From Zonotrichia leucophrys gambelii (taxonomy: Eukaryota; Chordata; Aves; Passeriformes; Passerellidae), in the NCBI RefSeq assembly GCF_028769735.1, contig NC_088172.1, positions 93,138,951 through 93,202,950 of the forward strand: a stretch of 64,000 nt of DNA. Direction: 5' to 3'. How positions within the stretch are numbered: position 1 is the stretch's first letter; each line of letters starts with the position of its first letter. The notes beneath the pieces are model-generated. The model did not search any database. It saw only the letters and a list, made by a program, of their open reading frames with translations, and was not told where the DNA came from. Shown one piece after another: positions 51,801 through 62,265 of this stretch. A program made the translations under genes and the position numbers.

Positions 51801-53089
51801 AGAGTCAACTTTGTTAAAAAAGAGTTGAAAGGACCTAGGGCAGAAAATTGGTGATGAAAATCTAGTACTGATTTAGGGGGATAGCTGCTGACCCAGCAGA
51901 GCCCCAGGCTCTTCTACTTGTTGGATGAAAGGTGGGCTATGGCCACCCTGCAGATGAGGAGCATGGGACAGCTTGGACCAGGATGTGCCTGGCCTGGCTC
52001 CTGGCAGGCACCCAGCTCCTCTGGGTTTGTGGTAGGTCCAGGCTTGGGGAGCAAATCCAGGCACTTGGGAGAGAGGGACTCTGATCACATGGGTCTCAGC
52101 AATGCTCCTCTCCACACCCTGTCCTGCATGTGCACAGGTGTGCAGGAGCCAGCACGGTCCCGTGTGGTTATCGGCCTGTCCCATCCCTGTCCTGATCAAA
52201 GTTTCTTACTGTTGCCTATTAAATCAAACCATGATGCTCAGCACTGACCTTAACTCTGACCTAAGAGGGCCTACATCTGTCAAGGAGCAAGAAGTAATCC
52301 CATGAAATCCTCAGCTTCCTACTTAAGAGTGGAGGCTAGTTACCCTTTTGCCTTCTGCTCCAAGAGCTCACTAAGACAGGGATCGATGCAGTAATTGCTT
52401 CTTTGGGGACTCCAGGAATGAGTAGCTAAAGTAGCTCAGCTCTGAAGTCCTGTGCCTACTCAGTGGCAGCTCTTCCCTCCCTTTCCAAAGGCTGCAACCT
52501 GGCCCCAGTGGGGATTTGTGTTCTGCTCTCGGTGAGACTCCTCAATCCCTGGTTTGTGATCCTCTGCCCAGAATAACCATGTGGCAGGATGATCCCTTCC
52601 TCCCCTCACCCACCACTACTCCTATCATTCCCAAAGCAGCAGGGAAAGGATGCTGGTCCCAGCTCATCTCATCCCATACAGTTACACTCATGGGAGTGGG
52701 GCAGTGTTCACTGTGTAAACCCTTCGTCCAGCGAGGACCCCAGGAGGAGTCCCTGAGGTTTGTCTTACACAGCTCCGGGTACTTCCTATGGTGGGAAGCA
52801 GCCTGGTGGCTCCTGTCCTCTGGCAGCTGCATTGTCTGGAAGGGATGGGCTTTATCTTAAATCTGTCACTACTGTTGAAGAATAGTAATCGGGCACCTCA
52901 GCCATGCCTCCAAAGACGAGACAAATTCTCTGCTCACCCACCTCTACTCGTATGGACTTCAGTGCAAGTGCACCAGGAGAAAACCCACCCCCTTTGCTCC
53001 CAGCTGCTGAGGGCACCCAGGACACGCCGTCTCCCCTGTGCCTACAGCTGGGAGCGTCCCCCCTCCTGCCACTGAAACCTGGGCGCTGA
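45841..53089. other. LBH upstream non-coding region
   Basis: No exon, CR1 or LTR is recognised. It holds one TCF/LEF-type site (48490-48497) and a T/A-rich low-complexity zone (about 51,160-51,330). It is a natural place for LBH enhancers, though none can be proven from one sequence. Confidence 0.6.
48490..48497. promoter_or_regulatory. TCF/LEF-type site about 3.1 kb upstream of LBH
   Basis: CTTTGATC followed by A reads TGATCAAAG on the other strand. It lies in a non-repetitive region upstream of the promoter. Function is not shown. Confidence 0.28.
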
Positions 53090-53480
53090 AATTCCCGCAG
53101 AAAGCATCTTAGGGGGAAACTGCGTCCAGAGCGTGAACCAGCGGCACGAGCTGATGCCCGTCCAGGTCTCCGAGCCATTCTGGGCCGGTGTCCAGCACGG
53201 GGGAGCAGGGAAAGCGGCCGAGGTCTCGATGCGCCGCTCTCCAGCCGCTCTCCATCCCCCTGCACTGCACCTCCTCCTGCAGCCGCGGCGTGCGGGACAC
53301 GCTCCCTGCCGGGAGCGCCCGGCCCTGCAGCATCCTCGGGGATGGATGCGCACCCATCTGTCCGCGCTGCGGGACAGACGGACGGGCCGCGCCGAGCGCC
53401 CAGGGGGCTGCTCGGCGTTTGGCAGCCGCGGAGCAAGCCTGCGTGCCGGGTTCGCGGGTGGGGACTCCCGTTCGGTAGGC
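53090..53480. promoter_or_regulatory. Orphan CpG island upstream of LBH
   Basis: Dense CpG and high G+C stand out from AT-richer flanks, about 7.7 kb upstream of the LBH promoter island. Open frames on both strands (up to 260 codons on the minus strand, 53042-53824) are rich in Arg, Pro, Ala and Gly and match no protein I know, as expected for GC-rich non-coding DNA. It may be an unannotated promoter (lncRNA or an alternative LBH first exon) or a CpG-rich enhancer. Confidence 0.55.
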
Positions 53481-55589
53481 AGACGGCAGCAGAGGGTTTG
53501 TGGGTGGGAAGGTGTCTCCAAACACAGCCTCAGCCACCACCAGCTTAGTCTTGCAGTCGGGGTGTTTCTGCAATATGGAAAAGTATCACCATGGCTCCCC
53601 GCTCTGCAAAGGAGCACTTGGCAGCCGAGGAAGTAGGTTGGGAGTGCAGTCACAAGCGATGCTGCAAGAAGTGGCAGGCTTCCCACAGGGAGCCTCTTAA
53701 AATGCTCCATGGGCCCTCTGCAGAGCATCACCAACACCTCCATGGTGCAGCCACCCCTACAGGAGATGAGGCCATGCCAGCCTGGCTCTGCAGCAGTTTG
53801 GGGAAGGATGAGGATGGCCTTCACACTTGAAATTAAAGGCTACAGAAGCAGGCAGGAGAACCAGCAGCCCCCTGCCAGGGCTGGGCGAGGTGGCTGGAGT
53901 TGGCATCAGAGGGCAAATGTGACTGGACCTTCTCAGAGAGCATCTCAGTGTGTATGAAGCAGGAATTGTCCCACCCACCTGACCGTGGGCCACACGGTCT
54001 CACCACCACAGGACACAGCCTGCGTCCCAGAGGCCCAGCCTGCTCGCAGAGGGAGCCAATAGATTCCGTGGGTTATGCTGGACAAAGTCAAAACCTGCAG
54101 CTCAGCTGTGGTGCCTGGGAGCAAGGGAGTGCACAGAGGCCAGACCAGGGATGTTTTTCTCATTGCAGCACCAGCTACTGAAGCAGACCAAAACCAGCCC
54201 CTCATTTGAAATATGGTGGTCCCTGACCTAGCGAAAACCATGCCAGGCTTGCAAGGTGGGGCTGGCTGGCTGCACATGGAGCTGCACAGGAATCAGGCCC
54301 CACATCTGTGTCTGCAAGGAAGCTCATCCCCCTTATCAATGCCAGTGCTGACCCAGCCTCCCTGGGTCTTGAGAACTATCAGCCCCACCATCCTGAGGGT
54401 GCGCCAGGGGCAGGTCCTTGCAGAGATAACCCAGCTTTGTGTCAGCAAGCCATGCCCCCAGACACCAGGACACACCCCACTTCTTGTGGGGAGCCCAGCA
54501 GAGAGACCCAGCACCAGGGAGGTGGGAAGGAGGATGATAGAGCAGCAGGGCTGGCCAAACCTTGCTGTGAGCTGCTTCAATAGAAAAGCAATCACTCATG
54601 CTCCACCTAAAGGCCTGTGATTTAATCCTGGGGGACCAACAAGGGGAGATCCAAGATAAACAACATCTGTGCATTCACAAATAGGAAATGGAGCTGCTTT
54701 CATGTCCTGAGCCTGTTGATTAACCGGGTTATTGTTTGGCTTGGCACCAGAAGCTCGGTGACTTGGAAAGAAGGTAACTAAAAGGGATCATTTTGTTACA
54801 CACCCTGAATTCGAGAATCTTTAAATAGTATGAGGGTTTGCATTTTGTCTGCAGAAGACTGATGGGAAAAGGTAGCAGAAGAGTGCAGATGGCTATCAGA
54901 AAGGAACCTGTGTTTAGTCTGCTTGTGCCAGATGGGAATGGAAAGTTCTCTCCCTTGCCAAGTGTTTAAAAGAGGAAATAGGATGTGATATTCTACCTCC
55001 CACTCCTTTCTCTCCCCTGAAATCAACTCACTGCTCTACTTCCATTTGTTGTAAAAAGGTAAAAAAAAAAATGTAGCTTGGCCCATGTAAAGCCTTGGAG
55101 ACAGTTGGAGACACACCTTGTTCCTTTTTAATGTGTTTATTATGTGGAGATGGATGGAACAGTGTATTTTTATACACAGCTGGGTCCAGCACTGCGCAGC
55201 ACCTGTCCTTCAGTCGTTCATATTCATCCCTGTCACAGAAACAGGACTGCAAAGTCCCCAAACCATCTTCTGCACACAACTCAAGATTCAGACACCCTGG
55301 CTGACAAACCTACCTGTGAGATGGACCAAAGCTTCTTGCCTGAAATTCCTGTGCTTCCCCCAGGTTAATAAATCCAGGTCTGCTCTGAACTGCGGCTGCC
55401 TGGGGAACTTGTGGAGGTGAGGGAGGCTGGGATTGTGAGGCTGGTTTGAGGCATTGCTTTAGGGAGCTCCAGGGACTGACCCTTGGTGATGTGATGCATC
55501 AGTAAACTCCTGGGTTTACTGCATAAATATCTTATGGATGTGGAGGATGTGGATAACAGAAGCACAAAGCAGCTCTGGGCAGAAAAGAC

Positions 55590-55870
55590 TGGTCCAGGGC
55601 CTCCTGTCCAGCCCCTGCTTGGAGCCAAGCTGGCCTGCAAAGTTGAGCAGGTAGCTGAGGGCTGGTCCAGGTGAGCTGTAAGTGTTTCCTAGAGCAGAGA
55701 TCCCACCACCTCCCCAGGCAACAGGCCCAGGGCCTCACTATCCCCATGGTGAACATTTTTCTTTCTCCCTAACCAGAACTTCCCTCTGCAATTTGTGCCT
55801 GCTGCCTCTTGCTATTTTTCTCCAAGAAGGGTCTGGCCCCACTTTCTCTCCAGCCCCACACAGGGGGTGG
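55590..55870 (-). mobile_element. CR1-like LINE fragment (older)
   Basis: The antisense text includes TCCCCAGGCAACAGGCCCAG, CCATGGTGAACATTTTTCTT and CTGCAATTTGTGCCTGCTGC, matching CR1 segments (cooler, more diverged wording than the copies at 27,010 and 61,575). It may extend to about 56,000. A 310-codon plus-strand ORF (55682-56614) overlaps it and is therefore discounted. Confidence 0.65.
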
Positions 55871-56364
55871 ATGACAGTAGCCAGACCCCCCCTTTGCCTC
55901 TTGCTCTCCAGATGGGACAAGCCACCTCCAAATAATGTACAGCAATGTCCTCATAGCAATAACATCCACCCAGTTGGTCTCAAGCACAGGCACTTCTGCA
56001 GTGTCCTACAGCTACAGCTTCTGAAGGATGGCTCTGATCACTTATTTCCCCAGATAATTGAAGAACATTTGTATAACCTTTTCATAGAGGCAAATGGCCT
56101 CTTGTGCTCCAGCCCCGATCTGTGTGTACCCAGAAATGAAACCATGACTGGGCAGAGCAGCCCTGTGTGTAACAGCAGAGCCCTCAGGAGAAAAGCTTCT
56201 ATCACACCTTCCCCTACAGCCTCCAGGCCACCCCACAAACACTCCTGCCTCATTCACAAAGCCACAGGGTGCTGGGTGTGGGCACGGTGCCCACTGCTGC
56301 AGAAATCCTTGATGAGGAGAGGGAACAGGGGCCAGCACCCGCCCAGCTGGAGATGCTGGGCACT

Positions 56365-56398
56365 GGCCACATGGCCATCATGGCCACATGGCCATCTT
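56365..56398. repeat. Short tandem repeat GGCCACATGGCCATC
   Basis: Two near-adjacent copies of GGCCACATGGCCATC are present. The unit contains overlapping small palindromes (GGCCACATGGCC). Confidence 0.75.
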
Positions 56399-59300
56399 CA
56401 GCCTGAAAGGACACAGCTCCTCAGAGTGGGGATGAGGCACCTGCTAGAGGGTGGAGGGCTGAGCATGGTGGGCAGGAGGGAGCTGGGGCAGCCTGGTCCC
56501 CTCCCTGCCCCTGCTGTGTTCAAGAAGCCACCAGGCAGCCCCTGGACTCCAAGGGCCTGGGGATTTAATGAGCAGTTTCAGGAATGCTCTCAGCTTTGCT
56601 GCCTCTGGCAGTAATTACTAAATCTTTCCAAAGCTGCTGTCTGTGTGAAACAAGGCCCTTGGTTACATCAGTGCTGCTCTGGGCAGCCGGGCAATGCTGT
56701 GAGGGTGTCTGCTCAGTCTGGAGGGGCTGGGCATGTTATTCCTACCTTTTTCTCACAGGGAAAGAAAGGATAAGGCTTCCCTCTCACTGTCACATGAGAG
56801 GTGCTGTCACTTGCCTTGCCAGGCACTGGGGTGTCCTGCCTCTGCTCTGGGAGGGTGTAAGCTTCTCAGGTGTGGGGAGCAAGGGAATGGGGCAGAAATA
56901 GGCCTGGCCTGCCCAGGATACGTGTGAGGACCTCTCTCCAGCTGGCAGGAAATCCACATGGAGACTGGTGAGATCAGTTTAGTAATAGTCGCAGGAGAGG
57001 ATGGGAGAAGGAGGGGCAGGGATGGGGAGAGATGAATGCAAGATGGATGGGTGACTGGGATCTGACTGGCAAAACATGGGAGCTGTGGAGTTAGGACAGA
57101 GCCAGGTACACATGGGGACACTTGTGGGAGAGAAGCTTGGGTAGTGCTGGCTGTAGAGTTGCCATGGTGAATGGCCACCCAAAGGTCAGCCTTTCCCCGT
57201 GCCAGTGCCTGCCCTCAGCAAAGGCCCAGCACACAGGGAGGCAGCTGTACCCCCTCTATGCCAAAGGGCCAGCTGGGTTCCCATCCCTTGTCCCTTTCCT
57301 GCCTGTAAGAAGCAGGGAGATGTGCTTAACTGCATCCAGGGTGCTGTGAAGCCCTGCTGTGTTTTTTCCAGGTGAGACTCCCCAAATCACAGCCCCCTCA
57401 AAGCTGCTGGACGGTCACAACCTCCTGACAACCTGCAGGCAGCCTGGCAGGGCCTTGCTCCCCAGCTGCACTCCTTGCTCTCAGGTACAGAAAGGTAAAA
57501 TCTTTTCCATTGCCTGGGGAGGTTAAGCCCTGGTTATGGGGAGCTCACCAACAAGCAGTTTGACAAGTTGTGCTACCAATGCAGAGATCTGGGCAGGAGT
57601 GGGGCCTGAGTGCATCCCTGCTGCAGGGCTGCTGCCGGCTGCACTTGGGCAGGGAGGGATTTAGCCCTAAGAGTCTTAGTGACGCATCTTGGGAGACTTA
57701 GGCTGAGCCTGGCTCACAGAGACGTGACCCGTGCTGCATTTCCCGTGCTCACCTGCCAGTCTGCATTATGTGAGCTGTCACCGCTCCCACACACAACACG
57801 TGAGCGCTGTGGCACAAGGAGGGCGAAACAGCCCCATTCCTACTTGGCCCAGCCTTGCCCCTGCACCAAGGCTGCTGAAACACAGCGTGGGGCTGCTCCC
57901 AAAGAACAAAACCCACTGCTAAAAGCTGACAGGGAACCAGCAACCAGTTTGCTGTTGCTTTGACTGGAAGGAGGAGATGCTGAGGGACCTTGTGTCTCTG
58001 GGTCATCTACAGGAGAGTCCTTCCCACTGCCTTGGGGGCGTCAGCATTTAGGATGGGGAAGAGCCAGGACTGTGATTGCTGAATTCTGGCTCCTGTTTGA
58101 CCTGTATTTGTAAGAACTGCAGCATGAATCACTGCAAACAAAGCAGCAAAGACCAAGGCACAATTTAATGACATTGTTTATGATAATCCTATCCACAGGT
58201 GTATTTTTATAGATGAAGAAATTGGGGAAAGGAAAGTAAAGGTCTTACTTTGCCTTGCAGAAAGGCAGTCCCAGCACCAGGACCAGCCCTTGGAGAATGG
58301 AGCAACATGCTGGTTTTCACTGTGAGGGCTGGCTTGCACAGAGACCACCCACTCAGAGAACTGACCTGACTTTGGCGATCACATTCAGCTGAGATGAAAG
58401 TTGAAACAAGGCCAGCTGTAATCCCCAAGAAACCAGGCCACTCTCAGGACTCAGGACAATCAGGTCCCATTAAAAAGCATCTGCCAGACTGATGTCCTGT
58501 GGGTTTCATTACCGTGCTTAGCTAGAAATCATTGGTGAGGACTGATCTCCTGTGGCCTGGGGAAGGAGCTCAAAAGCTGTAGGTTAGTTTCAGGTGCAGC
58601 AGTGTCTGTTTTCAGAATCTTATCTCCCAAAGGCAGTGGGATGGTGCCTTTGGCAAGTAGTGTACTCGGCTTCTTCCCTAAAAGACATGGAAACTTAGGA
58701 AGAGAAATGTGACAGTCTTGGAAGTGACATGTGAAGTGCTCGAAGTACTCTGTACGTGACAGGGCACAGCTAATAAGCAGCAAAGAGGACACCATGGAAA
58801 TGCCTGCTGTTGTTTGCCTTTTTCCTCACCATCAGTTTGTCTTTTGACCATTGCAAAGTCTCCGAGCCACAATTAGGAGTGAAACTTGTTGCAAGAGTTC
58901 CCAGATTTAATTGAGCTCCCTTGAAATGAAACCATTTATAACAACCTTTTGCAAGGACGAAACACGCTGTACTGTGCTCTGGTACAGCCAGGAATATGCT
59001 GTCCTGGGGGCTGGGGAGCCCCACTGCAGCACACAGGGACAGCTGCCACCCAGGGACATGCTCCCTGCTGGTCCCCCAGCTTCAACCCAATCCCACTGAA
59101 ATCAGTAGGAATTTTAAGATCCCTGATGCAGGAGTCATAGGATGCAGAACTTGGGTCTGGCTCCAGGAAATATATTTAGTAGAGAGGAACAAGAGCAGGC
59201 TGTTAGGAAGATGATTTTTTTGTTATATTTAATGTATCTCACCTCTCAAATGCAGTGAGATCCCTGTCCCAGTCCCTAGCTGGAGTGCATCTAATGGGAC

Positions 59301-60689
59301 CTTGATTTGCCTTTTTTAATCAATGAGGAACACTCTCTGCCCTGCCTCTTGGCAGGACAGACAAAAATGCTCACATTGCAGTGGTGGAAGCATAGAAGGG
59401 CAGATCCAGACTTTGGCTCATGTTCTGGACCTCTTGCTCATCCCTGCTCCTGAACAGCTAGAGCTGGGTGGCAGCTGAGGACTTCTTCATGTATTTTTGG
59501 AAGAGAAGTCTCCTAGCTGTCTAGAAATCACACACTTGCCTTTCTGCCTGTCTGGGGCAAGAGCACATGATGCCAAAGTCACGAGCTGACCCTGGGTGAC
59601 ACTTGGGCATCTCTGGCTAGTATAGGAATAGAGCACGGGGTCATGGCAGGACCAATCATTTACTCACTAAAAAAAGGTTGGTTTGGACTAAAGGGGAATG
59701 TTTGCAAATGTCACCCCAAGTCAGCAGACAGTCACACCAGTGCTTCAGACATTAGGGGTAAATCCCAGTATAAAGAAGTCCTGGTGAGCTTCAGACTTCT
59801 TTCAGGGAAGTTCTTTAATTTTGCTGAGCAAACCAAACTACCAGAAATGTTCGCTTCTGACTGATCTAAAATGAACCCACTTGACCTTCTTGCTGATTTG
59901 ATTAATAGGAGGAAGAATTTCGTATTTGTACAGTTTTAATAACAAGCCATCAAGGAGAAGCCATGAACTGTGGCTGAGCCATGTCGGGAGCCTCCTGGAG
60001 AAGGGAAAATTGTCCCAGCCTGACCTGCAGCAGCTGCAGCGCCATGAGCTCAGTGGAGCTCTTAAGGATTCACTGAGGTGCCTTCTCCCAGATCCTGAAT
60101 GTTACAGCTGGAAGACACCCCTCATGGCTTAGGGGTGCTGCATTATCAAAAAAGTCCTCACTGCAGCAGGTTTTACAGGAAAAAGCAGAATCATCTTGGA
60201 GCACTTGTAATGGGGATAGAAAGGAGAAAGACTTGCAACATTCTTTTACAAATAAAGTTATTTTTAAATGTTGAAATGTATCTAAAATAAAAGGGCCACC
60301 CTGTAGAACTGGCCCAAGCCAACATGACAATAAAACAGGAACCTATCTGCCTTGTTTTATGGCCTCCTGCCATCCACACCCAGCAAACAGAGCCCAACAC
60401 CAGAGGGTCAGCCTTGTGTCCAAAGAAGTCACCACTTGCAAGAGCAAATTTGGCAGAAGGTGTGGGGCAGAGTGACTTTGAAGAGAAGAAGCTTGTTTCT
60501 TTTGGGGACAGGGAGGAAGGGATGTCACTAAGTAAAAACTGCCATGACTTTTATCCGTGCGTGTCTAAACCCAAAACTGGCTTTACCCGAGGCTCAGAGC
60601 CTTCAGGTACTACATGCCACCAGCAGACGCTGCCGATGGTTGTTGCTCCGCTCTAATGAACACTTATTTCATGCTTCAGCTGCACAAAT

Positions 60690-60950
60690 GAGCCGGGCCG
60701 GGGATTTTTGCAGGGCGGCGGTGTCAGCAGCGGTGTGTGCCGACAGCAGAGGGGGGTGTTGGGCCGCTTTTCCTGCGCCTCCCGCGGCCGAGCGGGGCCT
60801 CCGCGGCCCGGCCGCTCTCACCGCGGGCCCGGCCGGAGGGCACCGGAGCCATCGTGGGCCCGAGGGGTGCGCGGAGCTGCGGGGGTCTGCGAGGGGCTCC
60901 TCCTCGTCTCCAGGTTCGGCTGGGAGAGGAGGTCTGGTCCTGACAGCTTC
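60690..60950. promoter_or_regulatory. Second orphan CpG island
   Basis: A compact, very CpG-dense block about 15 kb upstream of LBH, ending close to a probable LTR (from about 61,007). Overlapping ORFs are low-complexity Arg/Ala/Gly/Pro and are not credible proteins. It could be an lncRNA promoter or a regulatory island. Confidence 0.55.
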
Positions 60951-61006
60951 TGCTGATGCCTCTGGTTTTAGCTTTTATACTTTTCAGCTTCTGCGCTGCT
61001 TTAGTG

Positions 61007-61367
61007 TGTAAGTCTAGGCTTTGTATTAGGGGACAGTAAGCTCTCTTCACAGAGCAGGGAGACAAAGCAATTCCTTTTCTAGCTGGGGATCAAAAACAGC
61101 TGATCCAGATCTCAGGCCCAAGAGCATAAACAACGTGGACTGAAGAGAGAAAGCAAGGATGGATCTTCAGCTAAAGCTGTAATTGGACAATGAACTCCAA
61201 TATGCTAATGGACCAAAACTAATAAAAGTGTGAGACCCTGTGACTGGTCATGCATTTTGTGGCCATTTTGTGTTGTGCTGCCCAAGGTGGATCTGTTGAG
61301 GCCTCCTAATAAATTCCTAATTTATTCTTTAGCTCCATCTAGTCTCTGTTCTAGGTCAGCCTTCACA
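61007..61367 (+). mobile_element. Probable solo LTR
   Basis: The segment starts TGTAAG and ends CTTCACA, with a TATA-like AATAAAAG at about 61221-61228 and AATAAA at 61308-61313. It ends with a T-rich R/U5-like tail (TTTATTCTTTAGCTCC). The order of signals and the wording resemble passerine ERV LTRs. The 3' end is reasonably clear; the 5' end is uncertain because no target-site duplication is seen. No viral gene remnant adjoins it. Confidence 0.5.
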
Positions 61368-61574
61368 GGCATCACTGCAGCCCCTCAGCTGCTCCCGCAA
61401 GGTCTCAGAACAAAGCTCCTCCCTGGCAGTGCTCAGGAGCACAGCTCACACCTGGAAAGTGGCCCCATGAGCAAGGTGACGGGTGGAAATTCATTCCCAC
61501 CTGAGAACTGGAAGTCTCAGCTCTGTGGGGCCTTGGATCGCAGCCTCTGACAGTCACAGGGCCGAGGTGAATTC

Positions 61575-62265
61575 ATAGAACTGGAGAATGGTGTGGGTTG
61601 GAGGGAGCCTTAAAGGTCACTTAGTTCCAAACTCCTGTCAGGGGCAGGGACATCTTCCACTAGACCAGGCTGCTGAAAGCCCCATCTAACCTGGCCTTGA
61701 ACATTTCCAGGGAAGAGGCATCCACAGCTTCCCTGGGCAGCCTGTGCCAGTGCCTCACCAGCCTCTAAGCAAAGAACTCCTTCCTAACATCTAATCTAAA
61801 TAGCTCCTCTTTTAGTTTACAACTATTTCCCCTTGTTCTATTCCAATCTGCTCATTTGAAAGTCACTCTCCCTTTTTTGAATAAGTCCCCTTTAAGTACT
61901 TGAAGGTGCTCTAGGGTCTCTTTGGAGCCTTCTCTTCTTCAGGCTGAACAGCCCCAGCTCTCTCAGCCTGTCTTCATAGGAGAGGTGCCCCAGCCCTCTG
62001 AGCATCTTCCTGGCCTTCCATTGGACTGTCTCTAGGAGGTCTGTGTCTGTCTTCTGCTGGACCCCAGAGCTGGGCACAGAATCCAGGTGGGGCTCACAAG
62101 GGCAGAGTAGAGGGGCAGGATCCCCTCCCTCAGCCTGCTGACAGTGCTGCTGGTGATGCACCCATGAGAACCCCTAAGTCCTCGTTGGGGCTGCTCTCAA
62201 GGAGTTCTCCTTGTCTCCACTCATGTCTGGGATTGCCCCAACCCAGGTGCTGCAGATGGCTTCAC
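61575..62265 (-). mobile_element. CR1 LINE 3' fragment (longest in the window)
   Basis: About 690 bases of antisense CR1: ACCTGGCCTTGAACATTTCC, AGGCATCCACAGCTTCCCTG, CAGGCTGAACAGCCCCAGCT, then on through GGGCTGCTCTCAAGGAGTTC and GGGATTGCCCCAACCCAGG. The minus strand retains part of ORF2 (about 61892-62161, with EDRLRELGLFSLKKRRLQ). The copy is 5'-truncated. Its true 5' limit near 62,265 is approximate. Confidence 0.94.

Larger units (their letters stand above)
53481..60689. other. Non-coding stretch with one CR1-like fragment
   Basis: Apart from the CR1-like piece at 55,590 and a short tandem repeat at 56,365, nothing is recognised. AATAAA-type hexamers near 60,250-60,290 occur without an identifiable transcript. 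Confidence 0.55.

Noticed and set aside
53042..53824. 260-codon minus-strand ORF across the 53-kb CpG island
   Set aside because: GC-rich DNA rarely has stop codons; several frames are open on both strands and the Arg/Pro/Ala-rich product matches no protein I know.
55682..56614. 310-codon plus-strand ORF, the longest in the window
   Set aside because: Its first part lies antisense to a CR1-like fragment, the composition is Pro/Ser/His-rich without domains, and no promoter, splice or homology evidence supports it.
61008..61013. GTAAGT splice donor after the 60.7-kb CpG island, as the end of an lncRNA first exon
   Set aside because: The same bases are the probable 5' end of an LTR (TGTAAG), so the donor match is likely coincidental.
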